Position numbers and translations under genes: made by a program. Of a DNA stretch of 64,000 nucleotides, positions 13,601 to 26,765 are shown piece by piece (position 1 is the first letter of the stretch; every line of letters starts with the position of its first letter). The stretch lies in the NCBI GenBank assembly GCA_949825025.1, contig OX463778.1:48322829-48386828 (forward strand), given 5' to 3'. The notes under the pieces were generated by a model, which worked only from the letters and a program-made list of their open reading frames with translations, was not told the DNA's origin and searched no databases. Source of the DNA: Siphlonurus alternatus. Lineage: Eukaryota; Arthropoda; Insecta; Ephemeroptera; Siphlonuridae.

Positions 13601-15640
13601 TAGCAGAAAAGAAGTAAAAAATATGGCTATATATATTAGTATATATACAAAATAAATATATATAAAAAGATTTTCAATGATATTTTTCTATTTTCTATCT
13701 CTCTTCACAATGATATTTTTATGTCAATATAAAAAAAGTTTGTTTATGGGTGATATTTTTAATATTATTTTCATGTCATGCAATACTATATAAAAACACC
13801 GGTCATAAAGGTTATGATATATAGTATGTGCTAGCAAATAGAAACAGCCAAAGGCATTAATTAGCATACAATTACTCATTTGGGAATATCGACGTATGAA
13901 TTGCGATTTTTTTTTTGTGTAGTGATATTTAGTTTAGATTTTAAATAAACATGAAATGGGTTTTAGTTTTTGACGTACAGGCTTCAATAGACACACATAC
14001 TTATTCCATTTGCAATGATAGTAATCTGTATTGATGCTCAAATCACACCGCTGTTCAAGCAAATAATATTTTGCCTGCAATGCTGTGCTTTCATGATTTG
14101 CAATCCATATATATATATATATATATAGGCATTTTTTTTAAAGTTTCATTGCTTTATTTCTTAATTAAAAACACATGCAAATATAGAAGAAATAAAATTA
14201 TGGTAGTATATATAGCCAGTTTATGAAAATTTTCATAATACAGTAATATAGAATATATCATTAAATTTAATCATATTTCTGGTTCTCAACTTTTATTAAG
14301 TAAATTTCCTAGTTGTAATAATAAAACTGCTAACAAGAACTCACTTGCTTTATAAGTATATGTAGCATCATGTTAACTAAAAATAGAAAAAAAATTATTA
14401 TTTTATGTTTAAGAAGCTTATTTAAAAATTGAATCGTCATAGAAAATTACAGTAAATCAATGAAAAAAGTTATAAAATTTATTACGATGAAAAAAAATAT
14501 TTAAATGAAAACTTTTTTAAGTGAGATATGAATAGAGTAGTTAAAAAGTTAATAGGCTCTTGGAATGACATTCCAACGAGAACATACCTTATTCATTGCA
14601 CAGTATTAAAATGTTAATGGTGTCCAGTGATGATAATGAGAAACCCGTATACAAAGCCATCAGTCTACTTCTAAAACATGATAAAGTTAATGAAAATTCT
14701 CCCCTCATAATAATAATAATACCTACGCAAATACGCCATGCATATATAAAGTGGGGGAACCACGTACATTACGTATACCTGCATGCATGGACAATTTATT
14801 GGCTGGAGAAAGGAATGTGGTGGCCATTGCAAGGGTGATATCTACCCGAATCACCACCATGGATATATATATATGAGTTAGACATGGATTTGTGACTTGG
14901 TTGGAAATGTAATAATATATTTAAGAAAAATAGCAGAACCAAATTTTTTAAACATTATATATTTTTATCAGAAAATAAAATTAAAAAAATGTAAGATGAG
15001 AAATTATGATGATAGATCAGAGCAAAGAATTTTACTTCATTAGAAGAAAAAGAGGTCTATGACAAGATTTAGCCAGACTTTGGATTTACGCCTAACCGTC
15101 CAAGGGAAATGTGAGTAGGACAGAATATACCCAAGAATGTCTAGAGCAAGATTATTTTTATAAAGTTTGTATAGTTGTCATCTAAACACAACAAAGAATG
15201 GAAATAGAACTGAACAAGAGAATTGCAAGCTTTTACAAGTTACCATGCTATATGTTAGTTTTGTGAAGACTTGAGAATTCCAAGAAATCCATTCTTATTG
15301 GAAAGTTCTAAACGATGTGGAAAAAAAAACTGCAAGTACATTTATGAAATTCTTTTATAAAAAAAAAAAAAGTTAGAAAGTATCTCAGCCAGTTTATTAA
15401 ATAATACATAAACTTGCTTTCCAGGATACAATATCGCTTGCAATATTCATTAACAATAAATTTTTTGCTCCTCCTGCAATAACCACTATAGTATTCATAT
15501 ATTCAATATAATATCTTGCTTACAGTAGACATTTCATTAATAACATGTTTCTTAATCCATTAACTGTACTTTGATGCGAGTTTACAAAACAAGATGAAAA
15601 GTTTGAGGAAAAATTATGGGCAAAATTGTAAATGTAACGT
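13601..15640. other. AT-rich DNA, no gene seen
   Basis: There is a short (TA)n at about 14107-14127 and a weak 80-codon frame at 14596-14838 with no recognised domain. Nothing else is supported. Confidence 0.55.
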
Positions 15641-15647
15641 AGACTAG

Positions 15648-16033
15648 TTAGACTTTGGACATCCATGGTATGCGCATGCAATTAATTCGTAAACGGATGG
15701 CCGTGAGTTCGATCCTAGGCTCCACCAAACTTTTAAACAAGGTGGTTGCTTAAAAATAGCACTGACTTGTGCATCCGGGAGGTGATTGATGGCATCCTCC
15801 ATCAATTGCCGATCATTTTGACTGAGGTTTCCATGGTTTCCTCAGTCTAAACCAGGCGGATGAATTAATTACTATAGGCCATGACAATCCCGGATTGGAA
15901 ATTACTCACAGAAAACCTTAAGTAAAATATGTTAGGGTCCACGAAGAGCCGGAAAGTTAAAAGCAGTTACTCGTGACCAGTATTCTACAACAGGGTTCAG
16001 TTGAAGCAAAAAAAAAAAAAAAAAAAAAAAAAA
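15648..16033 (+). mobile_element. tRNA-derived SINE with poly(A) tail
   Basis: The head resembles a tRNA-type RNA polymerase III promoter. GTTCGATCC inside 15705-15715 matches the box B consensus, and a cloverleaf-like end CTCCACCA follows. The body contains GAGGTTTCCATGGTTTCCTC near 15822 and then CCAGGCGGATG and AGGCCATGACAATCCCGG. This order is like the central domain of many insect SINEs (GGTTTCC...GGTTTCC, AGGCAAATG, GGCCACGGC). The element ends in an A26 run at 16008-16033. The left boundary is approximate because box A is decayed and I could not find target-site duplications. Such elements are non-autonomous and depend on LINE proteins. Confidence 0.8.
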
Positions 16034-16056
16034 TGTTTTCAATTAATTGAATTCAT

Positions 16057-16395
16057 AATGGACACCATACATGACAAAATTTTAGTGCAGAAATGAATAG
16101 AGGGTACCAAATTATGCTACTCTGAATTTTTTCAGATCTTTTTGAGACCCAGAACTTTTTTTAAATAATTATTGAAAGTGCGGCCACGCCCCCTGGAGGC
16201 GTCAATAGGCGTCCAGTCTCTATCCTTTTTATTAAGGATTCAAGGGTGCCAACTGAAATCACAGGACTTACAATAATTATTTAAAAATAGTTCCGGGTCT
16301 CAAAAAATCTGAAAAAATTCAGAGTAGAATAATTTGGTACCCTCTATTCATTTCTGCAATAAAATTTTTTCATGTATGTTGCCTGTTGTCCATTG
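16057..16395. mobile_element. MITE, family copy A
   Basis: It has long terminal inverted repeats. The arm starting near 16084 (AGTGCAGAAATGAATAGAGG) is mirrored by a right arm ending near 16360, and similarity continues outward to AATGGACA at 16057 and TGTCCATT at about 16388-16394. Arms of about 100 bp continue inward through a Phe/Ile-poor T-rich stretch to GGAACTATTTTTAAATAATT. The core is GC-rich (GCGGCCACGCCCCCTGG). It lies only 24 bp beyond the SINE tail. A second copy of the same family is at 41853-42177. Confidence 0.85.
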
Positions 16396-17185
16396 CAACA
16401 AAATATTTTCACAAGAGGGCGTTTCTAGTTGCACGATATCCATGAAAGTGACTCAACAATTGCCAGGGTAATCGTACAGAGAATAAATACAAGAATGTCA
16501 CTAACAAAGCTGAGTCCCTTAAAATTTAATTTGTCACATCTTTCGATGTTGTTAATTACTAAATGCAAAATTTACATTATAAAGTGAATGTACGTAGGAA
16601 TTTTGATTGAAATGCAATGTGATCATAATTTAATTTAACTTTATGTTCTATATTATACTGCAGTACATACTATAATAAAACAGGTCTACTATATTTATAC
16701 CCGTTATAATAATTTATTATCATTGCTTTATATTACGCATTATACTAACCATAGTAGTTACCGCAATAATTTTGTATTACATTCACATAAATGCACATAG
16801 AATACTTAAATTGTTATTATTATAGTTAGGGGATTAGGTTAATAAATATTAAATTTTGTTCATTTTGTAATTAAAATTAAAACAACAATTACAACATATT
16901 TTAGTTTCATAAAACAACTATTTTATTTCAATAAATAATGTTTAAATATTAAATTTTTTATTACAAATATGTAAAAATAAACATTGAGTTTGCTACGACA
17001 GCGAATAATTATTATTCCCAAGAGTACGTTATAAATTAATATAATATAACGAGTATTAACATGTGTTTCTAATATGATAGCAGAATTCTATCATCAAGTT
17101 AGTAGAATATTATAGTAAGAAGCTTAATATATAATATTTGAAATTCAAGTTCCAAACTTTCTTGGTGTTCAACAGTAGGTATATA
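16396..17185. other. AT-rich DNA, no gene seen
   Basis: No coding or repeat feature is supported here. Confidence 0.6.
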
Positions 17186-17189
17186 ACAC

Positions 17190-17575
17190 GCCGCCACCTT
17201 ATTCATTCTGCGGTGATAGTGGTTTTCAGGGCTCATTCTCCAAGGAGCTGCTCCAATATAAATCGATAATCGCTTTTGAAGACTTGCTTTCTCTCTATAC
17301 TTTGGTCCGGAAACCACTGACTTTTGGTGCTTCTTGGTCACCACATTTCTCCCTGTTCTATCGCAAGGGCTGACTTTGCAAGGCACCACCACTCCTTAGA
17401 GGACGGGAACTCGCGGGGTTGAAGAAGCCCGCAGCTAAAATACGGTCCTTGCCCGACCGCGTTTGCTTGCAGAGTGTATGAGAGTGGGCGGAGGAAGCTG
17501 CTCGCGACAAGAGCCGCAAAGTCAGCCAAGCTTACACTCCAGGGACGAAGCCAACACGGCTTGTAATTGATCATT
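17190..17575. promoter_or_regulatory. GC-elevated island, candidate regulatory element
   Basis: This is one of the more GC- and CpG-rich islands, especially 17385-17560, with GGGCGGAGGAAGCTGCTCGC near 17486. Minus-strand frames of 97 and 78 codons overlap it (17099-17392 and 17338-17574), but neither shows a domain and they overlap each other in different frames. Confidence 0.35.
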
Positions 17576-18785
17576 CGATCAATTTAACAGCAAAATCTAA
17601 TTTTTTACCGCTTGCTCATCTTTTTTTTTTTTTATATTAGAGCCTCTATATAAAGTTACTGTCGTTTTATTAATAATTTAAAACTTTTGTTTTGATCATA
17701 TAAATTTTATGTTATTTTAATGTACAAAATTAATATTGTACCAAAAATAAAATTTTATGCTAAAATGATTCTGTTTTTTTTTCCCCCATTATTATTTTAT
17801 GAAAATTTAATACACCATAAAAACAAACATTTCCGATTGGTTAAACATGTAAATATAATAGTGGTTGCACAACTACTGATGTAACAATATTAAGCTCTAA
17901 TGAGCAACTTAATCGATATTTTTATGGAACAAATGAATAAAATATAAAAACAAGTAATGTTACTTTGATTTTGTTTAGCTTATTCTGCCGTGTTATTACA
18001 AGGCGTCAGATATAATATTATCTTGTTGTTAGCGAAGGTATATTATACATGATTAATAATTTAGTACAACCTGAAAAAGAATCAATGTAAAGCCAGTAGT
18101 AATTTTCTATTTATGCACACAATTTTTCCCTACAAGACACTTCCACTCCATGCACTTGTTTGCGTAAAGGTAAAATTTTCTTGTGTAGAAGGTAAAAATT
18201 GTAAGCAGTGAATGAAAAAAAAAGTATTCTGTAACATACCTTTTTCACATTAATTTGAAATACAAAAAAAAAAAAAAAAAATTGTAAGTTGCACATTGCT
18301 CCAATTTAATTGTAATCAAGTCACATTAATGTAGTTTTATATACTGAAGTGCCAGTTCTTTTGAAAATAATACTAAATTTTCCACCTTTTACTCTATATA
18401 CTATATTTTGAAATATACTAAAATTGCAAAATAAAGCAAGTGGAAACTATTATAATAGTTTGTGATGTATAAATATTATATAGTCATAGATATATATTAA
18501 TTATAATAATAAATTTATAATTAATAATTGAGTTATCTTAAGTTTTTAAATAGCTTGTGGAGGATGACAAAATTTTAAATATAAAATTTATCAAATAATT
18601 TTATAGCTTATAAAACTCCCTAAAAATTTTCTATCACTTTTGAATTAAATTTAGAAAGAGGTATTTCAAACATTGACCTCTAATAATCAAATTTTCATAC
18701 AAAAAATACATAATACATTATCGACTTAATGTTGCGTAAAAAAAAAAAAAAAAATTGATTATTTATAAATCAGATTGACGAACAT
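17576..18785. other. AT-rich DNA, no gene seen
   Basis: Poly-A and poly-T tracts and chance frames only. Confidence 0.6.
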
Positions 18786-18789
18786 TTTC

Positions 18790-19015
18790 GTGTGAAGGTT
18801 CATGGTGTTCTCCAGAGCTGGTAGTGCTGCTCAAGTATTTATCACCTGGTAATTGCATTATTGACAAGGGTCCCCTTGCTCAGGCTCCCACACACTCTCA
18901 AGCCAATAACATCGACACCTCTCAGAGAATGACGTCATGTAACGTATTCTCAAGATTAACAAGATTCGCTCAAAAGTTTCAAACTTGTACTTCAATTTTA
19001 TGTACTAGAATATCA
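18790..19015. promoter_or_regulatory. Small mixed-composition island with TGACGTCA
   Basis: It contains a perfect TGACGTCA at 18930-18937 and ACAAGGGTCCCCTTGCTC, a short palindrome. A 64-codon plus frame (18824-19018) has no recognisable product. Confidence 0.25.
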
Positions 19016-19695
19016 TGATAGATAAATATTGTTTTACTATATTATGATTGTGGCATTTGCTCGTTTTAAACATCAGCAATAAACTAACGTTGCATATTTT
19101 TTGTGATTTTGTGTTATTATAACTTTGTGATTCTATTAAATTAAGTTTGAATATAATTTCAATATTATAAAGAGAATTTATAATATAAGGCCTTTAATAT
19201 ACTTTATGTAATGTATAATATTAAATTACACGATTAATATTAATAAAAAATGTTGTATTTATGATGATTTATTGATTCTAGGGGTGAAATGAAATTACAT
19301 TTGCCTTAAAAAAGAACGGTAAGCCTGTCTAAAGCTCATAATAACACGGATTTCTTAAGATTTGGTGGTCGTTTGACAGAGCAGTATAAAAACTTGAACG
19401 TTTTAACTTCAAATGGTTGTGATGAAGGGGAGTGCTCCAGGTAAAGAGCAAACTATAATGCTGCTGTGGACCTCCCATGCGCCCTCATGAAAGCGAGAAA
19501 AGGACACACATTTGTAAATTGACAGCCACATCACAAAAATGAAAGACCTCTTGCCCACGGTAGCGGAAAAATATTCAACAGTTCAGATCGGTCAAAATTA
19601 ATGCGAAAGTGATGAAGAATTAAAACTTTAATTAATTTTGAAGAATAAATTTTTTCAGAAGATTTCAGAACTGACCCTTGGAAATTTTGGTTCTT

Positions 19696-19771
19696 GGTTG
19701 CAGGGAACTTACAAATCTCTAGTAATATGTGGAGGTTGCAGGGAACTTAAAAATCTCTAGTAATATGTGGA
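19696..19771. repeat. Tandem duplication, 38 bp x 2
   Basis: Two head-to-tail copies, 19696-19733 and 19734-19771, both begin GGTTGCAGGGAACTTA and differ by about one base. This is a recent local duplication in non-coding DNA. Confidence 0.95.
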
Positions 19772-20479
19772 ATACAAGTTTTGATGATGTCTTACCAGTT
19801 TTGTAAAAATTATTTTTGACCCTTACGGATTTCATAAATGATGATGTTGTGAGAAAATCACTCCCTTGAATTTACCCAGACCATTAGATTTTAGAATATA
19901 ATAAATTTGATTTTTTCTTCTGAAAGAAATATTTTAACTCTAATATCATCTGAGATTTATTGTTAACAACAACGATTCAAAACCGATTAAAATGACAATT
20001 TCTGGTGGTGACGGGCAACCTAATAGTGTTGATTTGAAAACTCTTGATCGACAATGACAATAAGTTGCATTCACAAGTTTTTTGGCCACATAATGAAATG
20101 GAATATAGATGAGAGAAAAATAAAATGTAAATTTTAAAAATGAGGTCACATCTGTTTCCATATATCTACATTGAATTATATTATAACATATAAAACTTAT
20201 TCTTGTAAAACTAATTTTAACATAATGTATTTCATATATATATATTTTTTAGTACAAATATTTCATAATTTTTTTTTTTTTTACTATCACTTGAGAGGTT
20301 ATAAAAATTCAATTTAAAACTTTCTATCTTGCTTGTATATTACGTCTATATGGTAGTATATATAGTAGTATAGAAAGATATAAGAGAAAGGACTAGGAAG
20401 AAAAAGAAAAGAAAAGAGAGAAGCATATGCCTAGTAATATAATCTAAAATTTCTTGCGCATAGTTCATTTTTTTTATGA

Positions 20480-20850
20480 CGGCACAAGATGAATGATGAA
20501 GTCCTCTTGCTTGTACGCTGCTCCAGGGCTAGATTGTATGCATACATATCGGTTCAAGTAAGCAGTGGGCCGAGCTTCCTGGGCCTGCAGGGCAGAGCGA
20601 CGGCCCCAGACAGTCACCTCTATATGTACAACAGTAATCAAGCTGAGTGCTTTGTTTTGTAATTAAACTGTAGCAGAAGGGCTGCCAGCAACTAGATATA
20701 TAAAAAAAGAAGTAAAATAAAGCAGGCAACGACGAGATCATATGAGGTTTGTGTACTAACATTGCATTTGTATAGGAATAAGAAGAGAGAAGGCAAGCAA
20801 ACTTCGTTGTAACAATCAACACTCCGGGTGGTGGATTAGACAATGTTTAG
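20480..20850. promoter_or_regulatory. Mixed-composition island
   Basis: It contains GCCGAGCTTCCTGGGCCTGC near 20570 within balanced sequence. The 104-codon minus frame at 20529-20843 reads as hydrophobic and Cys-rich but matches no family that I recognise. Confidence 0.3.
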
Positions 20851-22305
20851 ATTGTTTCTTCTCTATCTTATTTTAGGACCTTAGGATTATGTGGTGTATT
20901 ATATGTATGTATGATGCAGACTAAAATGTTCTTGAAAAACATGAAGTATTTGCCGTGCTGGTGAGTATAGTCCACACAATAGTCGAACAAAATAAATATT
21001 AGAATTGTATATCTTTTTTTTTACCAGATGTTTCTTTTTTCTCATTTTCCTATTTTCTCATAATCTCCAAGTGAAATGTTAAAAAATATGAAATGTAAAG
21101 AATTTGATTAAACATAAAAATATTTACATTGTTGTTTGTATTCAGTGTATTTAATTATATAATATCTTTTAATTCTTTTTCGATCAGTGTGAAGAAATAA
21201 ACAACAAAAAGGTTTAGTTCTATTTGAATAATGGATTTTGGATGACTATTATACTCGCTTTATACTGAAAAATTTGGAATAAACGGACTTGAAAACAAGA
21301 ACTTGTTTCTATTTCAAAAATATTGTATTGTCGTTTGCAGGAAGGTTGAAAATTTTAATACAATGAAAAATATTAACTACTTGTAAAAAAATTATTGAAG
21401 TTATTAACAATAGTTTTCTCATCACATCTGATTCCATTAAGCATATACAGTAAGTCATGATATTGCTATTAATAATATACAATATATGCTTATTAAAAGA
21501 TTCAATTATATAAATTTATTTAATTTTCTTCTATAGTATTAAAAAAAAATCAAATATTATTTTAAAGTAGGTCAAAGTTTAAAAATTAATGGAGCGTCTC
21601 TAAGTTTACCAATAAATTCCAGTGCAATAGATTTATAAATGAATGGAATATATATTCCATTTCTTTTGCTTGTCTTGTTCTTTTGGTCATTAAATTTAAT
21701 GGAGTCTACAGAGCAGAAAATTTAACAAGCCCTTTCAGAGACAGAAATGTTTTTGGGATATGATCTTAAAAAGTTTCTTTGCCAAACGATGCCCTCCTAC
21801 CCTTGAGCAATAAGTTTGTATTAATATTCTCCAGCCAGAGGATTTCAAAGGTAATCACCTCGCTTTGAATCTAGGCGTCTTCAGAGGACAGATAAGATAG
21901 CAGTTTCAGGCTAAACTCAAATTTTATGTTTAAATAATATTACATGGTAGGTTTAACGGTAACAATACACATTTATGGTTTGTTTCTTATTTATTTTCAC
22001 AGAAAATGAGCTTTAAAGGATCATGTGTTCTGTTGATCCTGATCGATTCTCATAATGTTAAATTAAGTGTAAAACAACAAGAACGCAATCTTAAAAACTT
22101 CCTTGTTGAAAAAGTACTTTTTTACTCCTCACTAAGTTTAAGTCAAAATTTTTAAAAACCGCAATAACCATTAAAATCATAACTGCCCGTAAATCTTACA
22201 ATCGTGAGAAAAAAATGTAGTTAAAAATAACAGTTATTAGTGTTGAAGACGAAATAAAGATAAAAACCAACTTCCTCTAATCATCAAGCTACGATAATTG
22301 ATTAA
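20851..22305. other. AT-rich DNA, no gene seen
   Basis: No gene-like or repeat feature is supported. A small palindrome ATGGAATATATATTCCAT lies near 21643. Confidence 0.55.
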
Positions 22306-22309
22306 TTGT

Positions 22310-22565
22310 TGAAAAGCGAGACGTCACTCTGAGTCACGAGCGACGGTAAATTGTAAGCTGATTGTGTCGAGAGTTTGGGAAAGTGGTCCAAACTTGTGGC
22401 GGCGGTCGCGCGGACCGTCTCTCTACTCGCACTATCATCTCCACGCGTTATGGCAACTTGAGCGTCTAATTGTACTCCTCCATCCCCCGGCGCCACCCTC
22501 CACAAAGCAACTTAATTTTCATGCCCGTCTGCGCTAAGTGGAAATTGTGGAGCAACCGCTTTGAA
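22310..22565. promoter_or_regulatory. CpG-rich island, candidate enhancer or promoter
   Basis: It is sharply bounded and CpG-rich (GGCGGCGGTCGCGCGGACCG near 22397, CCCCCGGCGCCACCC near 22483). It contains TAATTG and TTAATTTTCATG homeodomain-like cores. The minus frame of 67 codons (22302-22505) has no domain. It is among the best island candidates for a conserved regulatory element. Confidence 0.4.
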
Positions 22566-23100
22566 AGAAAGAAGTAGTAGAAAAAGGAAAAAAAATCCTC
22601 AGCATTTTTCTTAGCACTTCTCCAAAATATCTACATCTTTTATAATTGCTTCAGCTTTTTTTTTTTCTCTTCACATAAAGTAAAATTAAAAAGAGAAAGA
22701 AAAATGACGTCAGCACATTTTTTTTTTAAAATTAAAAAAAGCATAAAAAATGTACACTATTTTTTATTAGTAAAAAAAAAAAAAAAAAGACGAACCCAAA
22801 CTTATCTTTTATGAGAGAGATATGAAGAGCACGTATATATACCTTTTTACTTAGGAAAATATGTTGGTCCATCGCTAGCTCGTTCATCATATTTTTATCT
22901 AAAAACGTGTTTATAACAAAATACCCTTAAGGTTATTACATTGACTTCACTTTTTAGAAGTAATGTTCCTGTCATATCATGTACGAAGCTGATATAATAA
23001 TTTCTACATTATTATATATATATTATATTATAAAGTAGATACTTGCTTTATTTTTCTATACGTATAATTAATGAGAAAATGTAATCATCGTGTTGAGATA
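22566..23100. other. AT-rich DNA with poly-A/T runs
   Basis: There is one isolated TGACGTCA at 22705-22712. Nothing else is supported. Confidence 0.5.
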
Positions 23101-23104
23101 GAGA

Positions 23105-23560
23105 CGTAGAAAGAGGACACAAAAGCAGCTCGTTGTCTTCTCATATCCTATTGTTTCTACACCACGAATGAATGCCGAGTCACGACTTTAAGGTTTGTGG
23201 ACTTGACTTCAAAAGTCAACAACTTTTGGTCCATCTGACAAAAGGAAAGATAGAATAATCGTCCATTGCCCCTAGGATTCTAGTCAGACAAAAGCAGAAC
23301 CTCCTCTCCTCTCACCTCTATGCCCTGTTATACCATGGCACTACTGGAGAACACAAAACTTTGAACGCCTTCATAAATCGCCAAGTCCTTTATTAGAATT
23401 GCCGGCTCCACATAGAGGAATTGTTTGCACCAAATTATTCATATTTGAGTTATGACAAGTACTGAAGTGCGAATCTTATTCTTCTTTCTTCTTATAACTC
23501 TACAGCTATTATAATACGTACCTACGTTTACCCTCGCATACGTACCTTAAATATACCTTT
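23105..23560. promoter_or_regulatory. Mixed-composition island
   Basis: The sequence is balanced with no open frame of note. It includes GACTTCAAAAGTC, a short palindrome, near 23206. The function is unknown. Confidence 0.2.
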
Positions 23561-23645
23561 TATGGACGTCCAAATGTAAAAAATGAAAAAGAATCATGAT
23601 ATTATTTATGGGAGTAAACTTACTGAGAGTCCTTTTATACGCATG

Positions 23646-23771
<126 letters not shown>

Positions 23772-23799
23772 CAGAGAGAAGTGCTGCAAGTTCATATGA

Positions 23800-24740
23800 G
23801 TCCTATGAGAATAAAGGAAGAAGGTATAAAGACGACGCCGAAGTCACCTTTACATACATACATTTATAATTTATAGCAGGTTTCTTGATTCAACAAGAGT
23901 AATGTAATATCATTTTTTTTTAATTTTTAAAATAAAGACTGTGAAATTACTTTATAAATTTAAATTAGTTTTAAAAGCATTTTTTTATAATTATTGTTAT
24001 AGTGTTGTCAGTTTTAAATAAAAGTGAAACTATAGTAGAACTTTGAGACACCAAGAATTATATTATGTTAAATTTTCAGCAATTATATATAATTAAATTT
24101 AATGTTCTCATAATAATAATACTAAGAATTTTGCTTAATTAAAATCTAGCAATTAACTAACGTAAGTAAGACTCATCAGATGCGTATTATATCCAGACAG
24201 TACTTAGTGTCTACAGGACTCCATTTTTTTTTTATCTATATACTTGCAATTATTCAATTTAATTCATTTATTTAACCACTGTTGCACAAGTAAAACATGG
24301 ATTACGTCATTTTTACCAACAATTATATATACAACAAGACACTAAAACATAAAACAATTAAAAACAATCAACAACAGCAGTTCCTACAATTAAGTAAAAG
24401 TATAAAATAACACTTGAAAAAAAAGTCTTCTGAAATACATCTTCACAGAATAAATTTCATGGTGAATAAGAATATATTTCAATTTTTTCTTCAATAGATT
24501 TTCATTTTCAACTTCTCTTACACAGTACAAGATAAATTATGTCATCTAGAACGACGGCTTCATGAACTGCACATACACACATGACACATGTATGTAGCAT
24601 AACACTGTTATATTTCTCAATTGTGTTGGGTAGTATAACTTTATTTAAGATTGCTGGAAAATGAAATTGCATCTACAAAATAAAAAAAAAAACAATACTA
24701 ATAATTAACTTAAATTTATAATTAAGTTTGTGATGTTAAA
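23800..24740. other. AT-rich DNA, no gene seen
   Basis: No supported feature. Confidence 0.55.
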
Positions 24741-24743
24741 ATC

Positions 24744-24872
24744 AAAATGCATTTTTTTCTCTCTCCCTATTTGGTTTTGTTCACATGTTTCAACAACATT
24801 CATATTCTATGTTATATCGCTTAGGTCTTTACGTGTGATTCAATCTAAAAAAATAAATAAAACAAAAAGAAT
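24744..24872 (+). repeat. Direct repeat, copy 1 (129 bp)
   Basis: It is nearly identical to 25597-25726, in the same orientation, 853 bp apart. Both start AAAATGCATTT and run through CTCTCTCCCTATTTGGTTTT and GTGATTCAATCT to AAAAAGAAT. The only differences seen are one G insertion near the start and one C/T near the end. The termini are not TG...CA, so long-terminal-repeat identity is not supported. Confidence 0.92.
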
Positions 24873-25596
24873 TATTTCATATAAAAAAAGTACCTAAATG
24901 TACCTAAATTTATCATACAGTCTATTCTTATTTGTATTCAACACAAGTTGTCAATTATTTAGTAGCAATATATTATTAATAATAACGCTTTTCATTCATG
25001 AAATTTAATATATAGAGAGAAATAATAATTGTATTTTTTATAAAATGTAGTAGAAAGTATTATATTATATGATAAGAATTTTAATACCTTAATGTTTTCA
25101 TGTTTAAAATTTAATGTACATTTCAAACCCAAGTAAATAAATTGTGTAAAAAAATAAAAAAAAAAGTAAAAAAGCAGTCCTTTGAGTGGTTAAACTTCAG
25201 CTCGCGCTCCTTAAGGAAAAAAAAAGATGAATGCTATGTGCGCACAAAAAAAGTTTCCACGGTACTGTTATGAAAAAAACAAAAAACAAACTAGCATGCC
25301 AACTCTGTAATCCAAATTCTTTCTACTTTTTCTCGTAATCCAATCTTGGTTATCATATTTCTCTATAGTTTTTTTCTGTTGCAAAGCAGGAGTGTGGAAT
25401 GAGAGCTTTTTACTTTGATAAGTTTTAGAGAAGAAGCTGGAGAGAAGAAATTTTTACGGATTATATGAAAAAAATTGTGCAATAAACGTCTAAGTCCAGC
25501 ATAAAAATCACAAGTGCTACATTTTTTGCGAATGAAAAAATCAAAGAAATGAGTGCCAGACATTTTTTTATTTTGATTAAGATTATGTAAGAATAT
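24873..25596. other. Segment between the direct repeats
   Basis: AT-rich sequence with a few mixed blocks (GCTCGCGCTCC near 25203). An 80-codon minus frame at 25363-25605 shows no domain. If the flanking copies are terminal repeats, the whole unit would be 983 bp. Confidence 0.4.
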
Positions 25597-25726
25597 AAAA
25601 TGCATTTGTTTTCTCTCTCCCTATTTGGTTTTGTTCACATGTTTCAACAACATTCATATTCTATGTTATATCGCTTAGGTCTTTACGTGTGATTCAATCT
25701 AAAAAAATAAATAAAATAAAAAGAAT
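25597..25726 (+). repeat. Direct repeat, copy 2 (130 bp)
   Basis: This is the partner of 24744-24872. The very high identity implies a recent duplication or gene conversion. Confidence 0.92.
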
Positions 25727-26525
25727 ATAAAAAACGTGAAAGAATGAAAGCAAGTTTATTTCTTCTTCAGATATTCTCTGGAAGTAACTCTTTTTTTTTA
25801 TTCTCATACTGCACAAGAAACGAACGAACGAACTCAAGGCTTTTGTCTGCGTTCAAAATCACGGACCGGAAGAAAGGGTGAAGAGAAAAGGAAAAGCGAA
25901 CACAAGAAAATAAGGAAGGGAAAATAGGAAGGTCTGCAACTTGATGGAGTTATTTCTCCATCCAGTCACAAAACTTCTTGAATGCGGTTGAGTTTAATAC
26001 TAATAGAAAATATCATCTGTTGATAAAAACTATTATTAAAAACATTTTATATTTGAAATTTAATACCTATTTTGTTTACATTTTTATTTTAAAATTGTAT
26101 AGTAAAAAATTAGAAACTTGAATAATGGTCGAGTAAAATAATTGTGAATCAATGCCAGCCAGACTAGTAAAAAATTGTCCACCATTACGTTTTTTGGGAT
26201 TTTACATTTCATTTAACATTTCACTTCAATAGATATTATTTTTATTATATTTTTTATGAAATCAATTGACAAGACAGAAACATGAATATTTTCAACCTTA
26301 TATTGTTCATTATATTCAATCCTTTAACTTTTATTTTTATTTTATCTAAAGCACATTTTTAATAATAAAAAAGAGAGAATATTGAAAAAAAAATATATTG
26401 GACAATTTCCAATATTATAGAGTGACCTAGGAATAATAATAATAAAAAGTTAAATGCGCAAGAGAGCCAAAAATATTTTTTTTTCATGAATCGATTGTCA
26501 ATTTTTTTTTAAACCCTTGATGAAA
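25727..26525. other. Mixed then AT-rich DNA, no gene seen
   Basis: A purine-rich stretch at about 25860-25930 precedes AT-rich DNA. No frame is supported. Confidence 0.5.
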
Positions 26526-26529
26526 GCTA

Positions 26530-26765
26530 TTTCCGTCAGATGAAATAATGTGGAGTGGTGTATTGTAACTTTGATGGACGAAACTAATCGCGCTAAAGCT
26601 GCTATCTCCTCTGACATGAGTCATAAGAGGGAGTGGCTTGATTGCACTTCAAGACTAAGAATACTGCCGACTGATGAGGCACAGCTGATAGCAAGAAGCT
26701 GGATTGCGTGCCTCGCAGACTTCACGACTTTCAAACACGCTTGCTTTATACTCACATAAAACACG
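26530..26765. promoter_or_regulatory. GC-elevated island
   Basis: It has clearly higher GC than its flanks and a 69-codon plus frame (26550-26759) with balanced amino-acid use but no recognised motif. There is no clear acceptor or donor at its ends. It could be an unrecognised small exon or a regulatory element. Confidence 0.3.

Noticed and set aside
15655..15730. Functional tRNA gene
   Set aside because: Box B is present, but box A and a full cloverleaf are not, and a SINE body and poly(A) tail follow.
24744..25726. Terminal-repeat retrotransposon in miniature
   Set aside because: The direct repeats lack TG...CA ends, and no primer-binding site or polypurine tract was recognised. Kept as a plain direct repeat.
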